Part shown: piece by piece, positions 8,265-16,779 of the stretch
Numbering within the stretch: position 1 is the stretch's first letter
How the letters are laid out: every line of letters starts with the position of its first letter
Assembly: GCA_000027065.2 (NCBI GenBank)
Contig: FN543093.2
Location: 2,174,074-2,238,073, forward strand
Source of the DNA: Cronobacter turicensis z3032
Lineage (GTDB): Bacteria; Pseudomonadota; Gammaproteobacteria; Enterobacterales; Enterobacteriaceae
Direction: 5' to 3'
Length of the DNA: 64,000 nt
Translations under genes and position numbers: made by a program
The notes under the pieces: model-generated
What the model was told of the DNA's origin: nothing
The model's database searches: none
The model's input: only the letters and a program-made list of their open reading frames with translations

Positions 8265-11248
8265 TTCAGATAAACGCTCCCGCTGTCGATCCAGTAGTGG
8301 CTGCCGGAACTGCGACGGTCAGCCAGAGTATTAAGTTTAAACGTGACCTGCTCCGGCGGCACGCGGGTGCCGTCGGAAAGCCAGGCCTCGCTGAGCATGA
8401 AGCCTTCCGGCGCTTCATGTTTGCCGCCGCCGGTCAGTTCCAGGCGCACGTTGAGCACGCCGTCGCCGGCGATCGCTTTCGCCAGCTCCGGCGCGTTGAC
8501 CGAGAGCGTGTAAAGCGGCGTGGCGGGCCAGCGGGCGTTATCGAGCTGGCGGAAGCCGAGCGTCACATTGCCGCGCAGCGGGAAGTGCAGGCGGGCGTCG
8601 AGTTTAGCGCCCGGCGCGTCGAGATCGATCTCGCGATACCAGACGTTCTCGTCGCGCAGCGTGTTGACCACGTTATCCAGTACGCCGAGATAACGCACGG
8701 TGGAGTACGCGCCAATGTCCGCCGCTTTAAAGTTAAAGCGCGGCAGGCGCAGGTCGAGCGCCAGGCTGCACAGCATGGCGCCAACGGCGGCGGTGGATTT
8801 CGGGTTGCCCACGCGGCGGTGCTGACTGAAAGGATACCACTCATGCACTTCATAGTTATCGAGCCAGACCATACGGCTGACCGGCACCGGCTGAAGCAGA
8901 CGAATCAGCGACTGCAGGCCCGGCAGGCAGCCCGGACGGCCCGTTATCAGCAATACGTCACAGCAATAGTGCGAGATGGCCTCGCACAGCGCCTGGATGG
9001 GCGCGCAAATGCTGAACTTTCCGTTATGCAGCGCCTCTTCAAGCTCGCCGAAGCTCACCTGCAGCGGCACGTCCAGCACGTTAAACGCCGGGCTGCCTGC
9101 GGGCAGCGCATGCTCAATCGCCTGGTGGAGATAGTTATGCACGTTGCGGGTCGGCGGCTGTTTCAGCAGCTCGCCGAAGGTGGTGTAAAGGCCGCTTTGC
9201 GTGTCAGCCGGATCGCTGTTTTCCCACGCCGAGAGTATGGCGTGACCCAGCGGCATAAAGAGCTGCAGCGCGGTCTGCTGGCGCAGGATAGCCTGCGTGT
9301 CCATGCGGCCGGAATCGCCGAACAGCGTGGACATCAGCGTCGCGGCGTCGGCCACGCCCGCTTTTTGCAGGTGTTCCTGCAAGGCAGGCAGCACGCAGCG
9401 CTGAATGACATCCAGCAGAATGTCATCGCCCGCCACTTTAAACCCTTCGCGGAACAGCAGGGTCGGGCTGATTTTCACGTTGCTGCCGACGCCGTCATCG
9501 AGCTGGTATTCGGCAATCGCCATATCCGTCGTGCCGCCGCCGATATCAATCGAGGCGACGCGCAGCTGACGGCCCGGCGTGGCGCCCGGCGGCGTTTCGC
9601 GGTCGGGGCGGGCGAGGCTTGCGAAAAAGCGCTCGGTCTGCCCGGCGAAATGCACCATTGCTTCGTTATAGAGCCATACCAGCTGACCACAGCTCGCTTC
9701 ATCCCATTCCATCTGGATCTCAGGCACCGGCACGCGGCTCTTACGCTGGCCTTTTTCGGCGCTGAAATCGTCGTCGTGCGGGTGCCAGCCCAGCGCTTTC
9801 CAGACCAGCGCGATGGCCTCCTGCATACGGCGGCGGAAAATCTCGCGTTCCTGTTTCGGCATCGCCGACGGCAGCGTCAGGATCAGCTGACGCAACTGGC
9901 GCGGCGAGCTGGCGTTGCCCATGCGCAGGCGGCTGGCGACGCTGTTGATCTGGCAGACCGCCTGGGCGAGCAGCTCGCACAGCATATGGGTCATCAGAGA
10001 GCTGCGGCTGTATTGCGGCGAAAAGACCGGCAGGCGTTCTTCCGGCGGCAACTGCCAGAGCGGTTCGCCGTCGTCGTTCATCAGGTTCATCAGCGGACCC
10101 GCGGTCGCCAGCGGCTCGCGCTGGGTTTTCGGGGTCATCAGGTTAAAACGCCACTCCTGGGCCGCCGGGGTTTCATCCCACAGGTAACGGCGAGGGCTCG
10201 AAATCCCGCTGTTGCCCTCGGTGCCAAGACGCTGCATCGCCAGTTTGCGCGCTTCGTCGCCCACGCGAACAATAGAAGGCCAGACGAACGCTTCGTCGCG
10301 CCCGCTCTCCACCGAAAAATGCTGTTTGCCGAAACGCGCCTCGGCGAAGGCCAGGCGGCTGGTGAACATCAGCGCGTTCATAAACTGCGGCTCGCTCAGC
10401 GAACGTACCTGCAGCTCCATCGTCTGGCGCAGGCCGTCGTTCGCTTCGCCATGATCTTCAATAATCACCCCGCAGGTATGGGTGTTTCCCACATCCAGAA
10501 TCAGATCCACCGCCACCGGCTGAGAGCTCAGCGTGCCGGTCACGATTTTCAGCTCTGGCACGCTCAGCTGGTTGCCGAGGAGCGACATCATATTGAGCCA
10601 GTGGGCCTGATATTCGAACACTTTCAGCGCGCGCTGGATCTCCTGTTCGCTGCGGCCTTCCTGAGCGCCTGCAAACTGGGTAAACGCTTCGCGCAGCCAG
10701 CCGTCGACCCAGGTCTGGTCGAGGAAATCGGCGACTTCATCATCGCGCCAGGCGAGGGCGAAACGCGTTCCGTTGCGCACGTCGTTCTCGACCGGCGCGA
10801 GCTGAGAGGCCGCGCCTTCATCGGTCTGGATCTGGGTGTCGAAGGCCAGCGTCACGCGGTGAGTATTGCCTGCGCCGTCCGGCTCGCTGAGCCTGCGGAT
10901 TTGCACGCGCGCCCAGTTATCCGGGCCCTGTACGAAGGTGCGCGGCGGGTTAAAGCGCAGCACCGGCAACGGCAGCCAGATGCCATCCATCATCGCGAGC
11001 GACTGGCTCAGCGAGACGCTGCTTTCTGGCTTCACCACTTCAGGCTGACCGCCTTGGCGCGCGGGCAGGGTGAATTTGCCGGAGGCGATATCGTAATCGA
11101 GGCGCAGCAGCGGCCCGTTGGCGGTTTTACGGACGAAACGCCCGTCGTGGGGCGCTTCAATCGGCGTCAGGCCGAAATCAAGAAATTGCACCCCGCTGTT
11201 TTCAATCAGGGTGACGCTCTGTTTGTAATCACACAGGTTAGCCAGCAT
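8261..11248 (-). CDS. srfB: SrfB-family protein with actin/Hsp70-type ATPase motifs
   Basis: This 995-residue protein is the largest in the window. It carries the sugar kinase/Hsp70/actin signature in order: phosphate-1 motif LDVGNTHTCG at 251-260, phosphate-2 motif DIGGGTTD at 568-575, and an adenosine-type motif TGRPGCLPG at 769-777. About 310 residues lie between the two phosphate motifs, far more than in Hsp70 or actin, so there is a large insertion. The N-terminal 240 residues form a separate domain. SrfB is annotated as a Salmonella virulence factor without an established biochemical role. The gene starts 3 bases after the srfA stop and overlaps srfC, so the three are surely cotranscribed. 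ATP binding is a strong inference; filament formation or chaperone action is open. Confidence 0.87.
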   Translation of the reverse strand: MLANLCDYKQSVTLIENSGVQFLDFGLTPIEAPHDGRFVRKTANGPLLRLDYDIASGKFTLPARQGGQPEVVKPESSVSLSQSLAMMDGIWLPLPVLRFNPPRTFVQGPDNWARVQIRRLSEPDGAGNTHRVTLAFDTQIQTDEGAASQLAPVENDVRNGTRFALAWRDDEVADFLDQTWVDGWLREAFTQFAGAQEGRSEQEIQRALKVFEYQAHWLNMMSLLGNQLSVPELKIVTGTLSSQPVAVDLILDVGNTHTCGVIIEDHGEANDGLRQTMELQVRSLSEPQFMNALMFTSRLAFAEARFGKQHFSVESGRDEAFVWPSIVRVGDEARKLAMQRLGTEGNSGISSPRRYLWDETPAAQEWRFNLMTPKTQREPLATAGPLMNLMNDDGEPLWQLPPEERLPVFSPQYSRSSLMTHMLCELLAQAVCQINSVASRLRMGNASSPRQLRQLILTLPSAMPKQEREIFRRRMQEAIALVWKALGWHPHDDDFSAEKGQRKSRVPVPEIQMEWDEASCGQLVWLYNEAMVHFAGQTERFFASLARPDRETPPGATPGRQLRVASIDIGGGTTDMAIAEYQLDDGVGSNVKISPTLLFREGFKVAGDDILLDVIQRCVLPALQEHLQKAGVADAATLMSTLFGDSGRMDTQAILRQQTALQLFMPLGHAILSAWENSDPADTQSGLYTTFGELLKQPPTRNVHNYLHQAIEHALPAGSPAFNVLDVPLQVSFGELEEALHNGKFSICAPIQALCEAISHYCCDVLLITGRPGCLPGLQSLIRLLQPVPVSRMVWLDNYEVHEWYPFSQHRRVGNPKSTAAVGAMLCSLALDLRLPRFNFKAADIGAYSTVRYLGVLDNVVNTLRDENVWYREIDLDAPGAKLDARLHFPLRGNVTLGFRQLDNARWPATPLYTLSVNAPELAKAIAGDGVLNVRLELTGGGKHEAPEGFMLSEAWLSDGTRVPPEQVTFKLNTLADRRSSGSHYWIDSGSVYLK

Positions 11249-11251
11249 AAA

Positions 11252-12670
11252 TCAGGCGCTCACTTTCTTCATGGTCAGGGGCAGAACGGTCTTTTCATCA
11301 TAGCGACCGGTACACTCGGCAACATCATTGGGGCCAGCTTTACAGGCGATTTCCGGCATCGGGTAGCGGGAACCGTCGCTGCAACGGGCTTTGCCGCGCG
11401 TCTTAATCATCAGCTCGCCGGTCTGGTGAAGGCCAGAGAACAGCTCGGCTTTACAGACGACGTTATCGCCAAGCGTCACGCGCGCCATGCCTTTGTTGTT
11501 TTTCATATCGATACGCATCGAGGTCGCTTTGCCGGTAAGCGGGTCCGGACTGCCGATGCTAAGCCGCCAGGTGCCGTTCAGGAAGCGGGTGGTCCCGGCT
11601 TTGACCTGATTCGCGTCCATCACCAGCGCGTTTTTATCGACCGGTGCTGGCGCAACGACAGGCTTCTCTTCCACCACCGGCGCAGGTGGCGTTATCTGGG
11701 CTGCAGCGAGCGGCAAGGTAGTGGCTGGCGCGATGACGGGCGCCACAGGAGCGGGAGCAGCCGCGGGCGGCGCATCGACCGATTTCACCGGCGCAGGCGC
11801 GATTTCCTGCGCTTTGATCTCTGCGACCGACACGGTCGGCGCGGCCGCTTCTTTCTCCTGCAACATATACCAGGTGACAGGGGCGGCTACGGCGCCGATG
11901 ACGACGGCCGCGGCGAGCGGCCATGTCCAGAGCGGAACACGCGAGCGGCGGGCGGGCGTCCGGGCTTTCACCGGTACCGGCTCGGCGTCTTCTGGCGCGG
12001 CGTCGGCGTCGGCGGTATAAGCCGCCAGCGCGGCCGCGGAGGCCAGGACGGACACCGCAGGCGCCGGGACAGGCGTGGGCGCAACAGGGGGCGTTGCCAG
12101 CAGCGGCGCGTCCGGCTCGGCCATCATCACTGGCGTGGGTTCCGGCTCCGGCTCTTCCTGCGGCGTCATGATGATTTCCGGCTCGACAGGCTCGGCTTCG
12201 TGTAAACATTCGAGCACGTCATCGCGCGCGCCCTGGTTTAAATTCACGAAGCCCCAGAAGGTGATGACCGGCTTGCCGTCCACCAGATAGAGGAAATTCG
12301 CGCCGGGGAACTGCACGGCCTTGGCGAGCAGCGCGCCAAAAAGCTGCTGGGCGGTTTTTTCCGACTCCAGGCAGCGTTTGCTCAGCGCGCGAGCGCTGGA
12401 GAGCGCGCTTTCCAGAAAGCGCAGGGCGCGCTCGCGCTCCTCGCTGCTGGCGGACGCCCAGCCCATTACCTTGCCGCTGACCGGCGAATACCAGTCCACG
12501 CGGTCACCCTCTTCGTTAAGCTGAGGGATAGCAAGAGACTCCACCAGCGGCTGTTTGCGCAGGCGAAGAGTTTCACGGATTTGCAGTGCAGACTCGAAAA
12601 CCGCCTGACCGTTTTCGCCTACCGACTGGAAGTCGTCAAGGTCGCCACTGCGCAATAGAATTTTTGCCAC
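11252..12670 (-). CDS. srfA: SrfA-family membrane-anchored protein
   Basis: This is the first gene of the srf operon, 472 residues. An N-terminal cytoplasmic domain (1-155) is followed by an acidic Pro/Glu linker, a basic patch RTPARRSR, one transmembrane helix at about 246-270, a long Ala/Pro linker (276-345) and a C-terminal domain of about 120 residues. That last domain has four cysteines (in VVCKA, ARCSD, IACKA, AECTG), likely two disulfides, so it should face the periplasm. SrfA could connect the cytoplasmic SrfB and SrfC to the envelope; this is inferred from topology. No role is established. The start has GAGAGAATGACGTG-type purine-rich sequence upstream, and the ATG at 12670 is the only good candidate. 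Confidence 0.8.
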   Translation of the reverse strand: MAKILLRSGDLDDFQSVGENGQAVFESALQIRETLRLRKQPLVESLAIPQLNEEGDRVDWYSPVSGKVMGWASASSEERERALRFLESALSSARALSKRCLESEKTAQQLFGALLAKAVQFPGANFLYLVDGKPVITFWGFVNLNQGARDDVLECLHEAEPVEPEIIMTPQEEPEPEPTPVMMAEPDAPLLATPPVAPTPVPAPAVSVLASAAALAAYTADADAAPEDAEPVPVKARTPARRSRVPLWTWPLAAAVVIGAVAAPVTWYMLQEKEAAAPTVSVAEIKAQEIAPAPVKSVDAPPAAAPAPVAPVIAPATTLPLAAAQITPPAPVVEEKPVVAPAPVDKNALVMDANQVKAGTTRFLNGTWRLSIGSPDPLTGKATSMRIDMKNNKGMARVTLGDNVVCKAELFSGLHQTGELMIKTRGKARCSDGSRYPMPEIACKAGPNDVAECTGRYDEKTVLPLTMKKVSA

Positions 12671-12983
12671 GTCATTCTCTCTGCTGGGAAAACTTTTTCA
12701 CGGCTCTACTTTGAACGATAGACGGGTCAAGCAAAGGGTGAAAGAAACGCGAAAAAGCGTAAATTCTCGGGTCATTGAATCTTAGGAATTTTCTTGACTT
12801 AAGCAAAAATTCGCGGTGATAACGCGACTTAACCGGAGCGTAAATCATTTTTATCTAAAATTGACTGATATTCAGGCGGAAAATGCCGGAAAGGCATAAA
12901 GGTACAGTTTTTTGTTATTTGCCACTCAACGCAGGCTATGATGAGATGGCTTTCCTCCTGAAAAGTAAAATAAAAGGCACAAG
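12671..12983. other. Intergenic region between srfA and the peptide-binding gene
   Basis: This 313-base divergent spacer must hold promoters for srfABC (leftward) and the binding-protein gene (rightward). It is more A/T-rich than its surroundings. TTGTTA (12912-12917) and TATGAT (12937-12942) are 19 bases apart and could be a weak promoter for the rightward gene. I found no clear sigma-28 site facing srfA and no small ORF with a ribosome site. Confidence 0.4.
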
Positions 12984-14579
12984 ATGAAGACAGGAAAAAC
13001 ATTGCTCGGGCTGCTGTTGAGCGCCCTGTTACCGGCAAGCGCGATCGCGGCGAACAGCGATACCCTGATTTACTGCTCCGAGGCGTCCCCGGAATCCTTC
13101 AACCCGCAAATCGCGAGTTCCGGCCCAAGCTTCGTGGCAAGCTCCCAGGTGCTTTATAACCGCCTGGTGAATTTCGATCCGAAAACCAATACGCCGGTGC
13201 CGTCGCTCGCCACCGAGTGGAAGGTCAGCCCGGACGGTAAAACCTGGACGTTCACGCTGCGTCAGGGCGTGAAATTCAACAGCAATAAATTCTTTAAACC
13301 GACGCGCGATTTCAACGCCGACGATGTGATTTTCTCGGTGATGCGCCAGAAAGACCCGAATCACCCGTACCACAAGGTGTCGCAGGGCAATTACGAATAT
13401 TTCCAGGATGTGGGTCTCGATAAGCTCATCACTGAGGTGAAAAAGCTCGACGACTATCACGTCCAGTTCACCCTGAGCGAGCCAAACGCCGCGTTCCTGG
13501 CCGACTGGGGGATGGATTTCGCGTCTATTCTTTCAGCGGAATATGCTGATGCGATGATGAAAAAAGGCACGCCGGAGAACGTCGATAACTGGCCCATCGG
13601 CACCGGTCCGTATGCGCTGCAACAGTACAAAGTCGATTCGCTTATCCGCTACATCGCCAACCCGAACTACTGGGATGGCGCGGTGCCGACCAAACACCTG
13701 ATCTTCTCGATTACCCCGAACGTCGAGACGCGCCTTGCGAAGCTGAAAACCAACGAGTGCCAGATTATCCCGGCGCCGAGCCCGGTGCAGTTTGAGCCGA
13801 TCAAAGCCGATAAAAACCTGACGCTGCACAGCGTCGAGGCGCTGAACGTCGGTTATCTGGCGTTCAACACCGAGAAAAAACCGTTCGACAACGTGCTGGT
13901 GCGCCAGGCGCTGAACTACGCCGTCGATAAAAAATCGATCATCAATGCCGTGTTCATGGGCAGCGGCACGGTGGCGAAATCACCGATCCCGCCGAATATG
14001 CTCGGTTACGATAAAGACCTGAAAACCTACGATTACGATCCTGAAAAAGCGAAAGCGCTGCTCAAGCAGGCGGGGCTGGAGAAGGGCTTTGAAGCGACGC
14101 TGTGGTCGATGCCGGTGCAGCGCCCGTATAACCCGAATTCGCGCCGCATCGCCGAGATGATCCAGAGCGACTGGGCGAAAGTGGGCGTGAAGGCGAAAAT
14201 CGTCAGCTACGAGTGGGGTGAATATCTCTCCGGCATCCGCAAGGGCGAGCATGATACCGCGCTGTATGGCTGGATGTCGGACAACGGCGATCCGGATAAC
14301 TTCGCTGATGTCCTGCTGAGCTGCGACAGCATCCAGAGCGGCTCGAACGCGGCCCGCTGGTGCGATAAGAAATACACTGACCTTATCGATCAGGCCAAAC
14401 GCGTCAGCGCGCCGGAAGAACGCGCGAAACGCTACGTACAGGCGCAGGAGATCTTCTACCAGCAGGCGCCGTGGGTGCCGCTGGCCAACGGCCGCACCTT
14501 CTACGCGACTCGCAGCAACGTCACGGGGTACAGCGTAAGCCTGATGGGCAGCGACTTCTCGAAAGCGAAAATCAACTAA
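12984..14579 (+). CDS. DppA-like peptide ABC transporter substrate-binding protein
   Basis: This 531-residue family 5 solute-binding protein has a signal peptide (residues 1-22, ending AIAA). It aligns well by eye with E. coli DppA: LIYCSEASPESFNPQ at the mature N-terminus, FKPTRDFNADDVIFS, AFLADWGMDFASILS, NPIGTGPYALQQY-type and PVQRPYNPNSRRIAEMIQ. It should capture dipeptides or similar ligands, possibly haem as DppA does, for an inner-membrane permease. No dppBCDF genes adjoin it, so it is an orphan that probably feeds a permease encoded elsewhere. The start follows AAAAGGCACAAG. A GC-rich hairpin without a T run follows the stop. Confidence 0.88.
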   Translation: MKTGKTLLGLLLSALLPASAIAANSDTLIYCSEASPESFNPQIASSGPSFVASSQVLYNRLVNFDPKTNTPVPSLATEWKVSPDGKTWTFTLRQGVKFNSNKFFKPTRDFNADDVIFSVMRQKDPNHPYHKVSQGNYEYFQDVGLDKLITEVKKLDDYHVQFTLSEPNAAFLADWGMDFASILSAEYADAMMKKGTPENVDNWPIGTGPYALQQYKVDSLIRYIANPNYWDGAVPTKHLIFSITPNVETRLAKLKTNECQIIPAPSPVQFEPIKADKNLTLHSVEALNVGYLAFNTEKKPFDNVLVRQALNYAVDKKSIINAVFMGSGTVAKSPIPPNMLGYDKDLKTYDYDPEKAKALLKQAGLEKGFEATLWSMPVQRPYNPNSRRIAEMIQSDWAKVGVKAKIVSYEWGEYLSGIRKGEHDTALYGWMSDNGDPDNFADVLLSCDSIQSGSNAARWCDKKYTDLIDQAKRVSAPEERAKRYVQAQEIFYQQAPWVPLANGRTFYATRSNVTGYSVSLMGSDFSKAKIN

Positions 14580-14585
14580 GCACTG

Positions 14586-14607
14586 CGCCGCGGCACCTGC
14601 CGCGGCG
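14586..14607 (+). other. GC-rich hairpin between the binding-protein gene and ydcY
   Basis: A perfect inverted repeat CGCCGCGGCA / TGCCGCGGCG has a two-base loop. No T tract follows, so it may stabilise the upstream mRNA or attenuate readthrough into ydcY rather than terminate fully. Confidence 0.5.
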
Positions 14608-14626
14608 ACGCGTTTAAGGAGGTTTT

Positions 14627-14872
14627 ATGACACATCGTGATGAAATGCAGCGCCGCGTTGACGCGGTGATTGAACAACATGTTATTGCTCCTATGAATGA
14701 GCTGCTGATTGCGCTCAGCGATGACGCGCAACTAGGCCGCGAGGAGCGTTACGACCTGCAACAGCAACTGCGCAACGCGATCGCCCATCATGGTCGTCAG
14801 CACAAAGAAGACCGCGAGCGCGAGGCGGCGGAGCGCCTGGCCGAGCTGACCCGCGGCGGCAAAATTTTATAA
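14627..14872 (+). CDS. ydcY: YdcY family (DUF2526) protein
   Basis: This 81-residue soluble protein matches E. coli YdcY closely by eye: a charged helical sequence with IAPMNELLIALSDDAQL, then REERYDLQQQLRNAIAHHGR and a C-terminal LTRGGKIL. The function is unknown. The gene has a strong AAGGAGG ribosome site and lies 16 bases before the dehydrogenase gene, so the two are probably cotranscribed. In E. coli, ydcY sits directly next to ydcZ; here one dehydrogenase gene has been added between them. The two conserved histidines (AHHGRQHK) could bind metal, but nothing else supports that. Confidence 0.88.
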   Translation: MTHRDEMQRRVDAVIEQHVIAPMNELLIALSDDAQLGREERYDLQQQLRNAIAHHGRQHKEDREREAAERLAELTRGGKIL

Positions 14873-14888
14873 TTTACAAGGAATTCTC

Positions 14889-15773
14889 ATGCATATTGCT
14901 TTTCTCGGTCTGGGCGGCATGGGCCAGCCGATGGCGCAAAATCTGGTTAAAGCGGGCTTTACGGTCACGGTCTGGAACCGCTCGCCTGCGTCTGCAGAGG
15001 CGCTGCGCGCGTCCGGCGCGCAGGTTGCGGCAAGCCCGAAAGAGATTCATGGCGCTGATATCTTAATCACTATTCTTGCCGACGACGCGGCCACCGAAAA
15101 CGTGGTGGTGGAGCAGGGCGCGCTGGCGTCGCTCGCGCCGGGCGCGCTGTGGATTAATATGGCGACCGTTTCCGTGGCGTTTACTGAGGCAATGGACGCG
15201 CTGACGCGTCAGCGGAACATCGGCTATCTCGCCGCCCCGGTGCTTGGGCGTGTGGATGTCGCCGCGGCAGGCAATCTGAATATTCTCGCGGCGGGCGAGG
15301 CGCAATGGCTCGCGAAAGCGCAGCCGATTTTCGACGTGCTGGGCCAGAAAACCTGGACCTTTGGCGACAGCCCGGCGCAGGCCGCGGCGGTGAAGCTCGC
15401 GGCGAACTTTATGCTGGCGAGCGCGATCGAGACGATGGGCGAGGCGTCGGCGCTGGTGGAGGCTTATGACGTCGGCAAAGGCGATTTTCTCGGTATGATG
15501 ACCAGCACGCTGTTTGCCGCGCCCGCGTATAAAAACTATGGCGCGATGATTGCCGAAGATCGCTACACGCCCGCCGGTTTCACCATGAAGCTGGGGCTCA
15601 AAGATGTGCGTCTCGCGCAGCAGGCCGCCGAGAGCAAAAACGTGCCGATGGGAGTAGCGGGCGTGCTGCGCGATAACTACCTTGACGCGCTGGCCCACGG
15701 CGATGAACAGCTCGACTGGGCGGCGCTGGCGACCGTCAGCGCGCGCCGCAGCGGGCAGAAACCGAAAGCGTAA
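14889..15773 (+). CDS. NAD(P)-dependent beta-hydroxyacid dehydrogenase family oxidoreductase
   Basis: This 294-residue enzyme of the 3-hydroxyisobutyrate dehydrogenase / tartronate semialdehyde reductase family has an N-terminal Rossmann fold with GLGGMGQPMAQNL at 7-19. APVLGR at 116-121 replaces the usual APVSGG, and the catalytic lysine is K169 in AVKLAANF, followed by the helical C-terminal domain. It should oxidise or reduce a small beta-hydroxyacid or semialdehyde with NAD(P)H. The changes in the substrate-binding loop suggest it is not one of the standard housekeeping members; related glyoxylate/succinic semialdehyde reductases are another possibility. A good ribosome site (AAGGAATTCTC) precedes it, and it follows ydcY closely. 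Confidence 0.85.
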   Translation: MHIAFLGLGGMGQPMAQNLVKAGFTVTVWNRSPASAEALRASGAQVAASPKEIHGADILITILADDAATENVVVEQGALASLAPGALWINMATVSVAFTEAMDALTRQRNIGYLAAPVLGRVDVAAAGNLNILAAGEAQWLAKAQPIFDVLGQKTWTFGDSPAQAAAVKLAANFMLASAIETMGEASALVEAYDVGKGDFLGMMTSTLFAAPAYKNYGAMIAEDRYTPAGFTMKLGLKDVRLAQQAAESKNVPMGVAGVLRDNYLDALAHGDEQLDWAALATVSARRSGQKPKA

Positions 15774-15776
15774 CCT

Positions 15777-16226
15777 TCAGAACGTGCGCCTGGCGACCAG
15801 CCAGGCGCCAATCACCAGCAGCACCGCGCCCGCCGCCGGCCCTGCCACCATCCGCAGCGTCAGGCCGCTACTGCGCGCAATATCGAACAGCAACCCGCCA
15901 ATCAGCTGGCTTGCGACCAGCACCGCAATAGTCGTGGCCGCGCCGAGATGCTGATAGCCGTTAATACTCGCGAAGACGAAAAACGACCCGAGCAGCCCTG
16001 GCAGCAACGTCCACCAGCGCACGGTGGCGATAAGCTCGCTGAAGCCCGCCGTGCCGTTACGCAGCAGGAGAATGGCGCAGAACAGCACAATCCCTACCAG
16101 CGAATTGAGCAGCATGGCGATAAGAATGGTGGAGGCCGACTGCGTGATGCGCACCATCAGCATGTTTTGCACCACCAGACCCGCCCCGGCGGCGGTCAGA
16201 AACAGCAGGCTGAGCGACGAATTCAT
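15777..16226 (-). CDS. ydcZ: DMT-superfamily inner membrane protein YdcZ
   Basis: This 149-residue membrane protein has about five hydrophobic helices and matches E. coli YdcZ (DUF606) nearly throughout: LVVQNMLMVRITQSASTILIAML, WWTLLPGLLGSFFVFASINGY and a C-terminal GAWLVARR. DUF606 proteins are half-size members of the drug/metabolite transporter superfamily and may work as dimers; the substrate is unknown. Its ATG overlaps the mnaT stop in an ATGA, so it is translationally coupled to mnaT, suggesting export of an acetylated product or related amino-acid chemistry. That link is inference. Its stop lies 4 bases from the converging dehydrogenase stop. Confidence 0.9.
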   Translation of the reverse strand: MNSSLSLLFLTAAGAGLVVQNMLMVRITQSASTILIAMLLNSLVGIVLFCAILLLRNGTAGFSELIATVRWWTLLPGLLGSFFVFASINGYQHLGAATTIAVLVASQLIGGLLFDIARSSGLTLRMVAGPAAGAVLLVIGAWLVARRTF

Positions 16227-16741
16227 CCGATGGCGTCCGGCTCGTTGCGATTGTCGAGCTGAAGCTGCATAAACGTCAGATCCAGCCAGCGGCCAAATTT
16301 GGTGCCCACCTGCGGCATCTGCGCGGTGATGGTAAACCCGAGTTTTTCATGCAGCGCGATGGAGCCTGCGTTGCGCGATTCAATCCCCGCCACCATCACA
16401 TGCTTGCCGATGGCCTGCGCCTCGACAATCAGTCGCGTCATCAGCGCCTTGCCGATGCCCTTGCCATGGTGATCAGGATGCACGTAGACCGAGTGCTCAA
16501 CCGTATGGCGAAAGCCGTCAAAGGCGCGCCAGTCGCCGAATGAGGCGTAGCCCACCACGGTGTCGCCCAGTACCGCCACCAGCACCGGATACCCGGCGTT
16601 GCCGCGCTGATAAAACCAGGCGAGGCGGTTTTCCGTGTCGACGGTGGAATCGCTCCAGATGGCGGCGGTATGTAATACCGCATCGTTAAAAATGTCGGCG
16701 ATAGCGGCGCAGTCGTCCGCAGTGGCATGGCGAATCAGCAT
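16223..16741 (-). CDS. mnaT: L-amino acid N-acyltransferase MnaT (GNAT family)
   Basis: This 172-residue protein has exactly the length of E. coli MnaT (YncA) and matches it through VDTENRLAWF, GYASFGDWRAFDGFRHTVEHSVYVHPDH and the C-terminal VGTKFGRWLDLTFMQLQLD. The acetyl-CoA loop reads HHGKGIGKAL (consensus Q/RxxGxG/A). MnaT acetylates methionine sulfone, methionine sulfoximine and related amino acids, protecting the cell from toxic analogues. The ATG at 16741 gives the family length and has GGGG upstream; the ATG at 16765 would add eight residues unlike the family. It is cotranscribed with ydcZ and divergent from the XRE regulator, whose promoter lies within its upstream region. Confidence 0.92.
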   Translation of the reverse strand: MLIRHATADDCAAIADIFNDAVLHTAAIWSDSTVDTENRLAWFYQRGNAGYPVLVAVLGDTVVGYASFGDWRAFDGFRHTVEHSVYVHPDHHGKGIGKALMTRLIVEAQAIGKHVMVAGIESRNAGSIALHEKLGFTITAQMPQVGTKFGRWLDLTFMQLQLDNRNEPDAIG

Positions 16742-16743
16742 GG

Positions 16744-16771
16744 TTGAACCCCGGCAGTCGTACACTATAAT
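16744..16771 (+). promoter_or_regulatory. Sigma-70 promoter placing the regulator start at the mRNA 5' end
   Basis: TTGAAC (16744-16749) and a perfect TATAAT (16766-16771) are separated by 16 bases. Transcription would begin around 16778-16780, and the regulator's ATG is at 16780. No ribosome-binding site lies before it, so a leaderless mRNA is predicted. Confidence 0.65.
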
Positions 16772-16779
16772 GTTACGTT

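Noticed and set aside
8297..12205. Very long open frame of 1,302 codons on the plus strand opposite srfA and srfB
   Set aside because: The sequence is Arg/His/Ala-rich and is a codon-pattern shadow of the GC-rich genes on the minus strand. The srf genes carry recognisable motifs and coupled starts.
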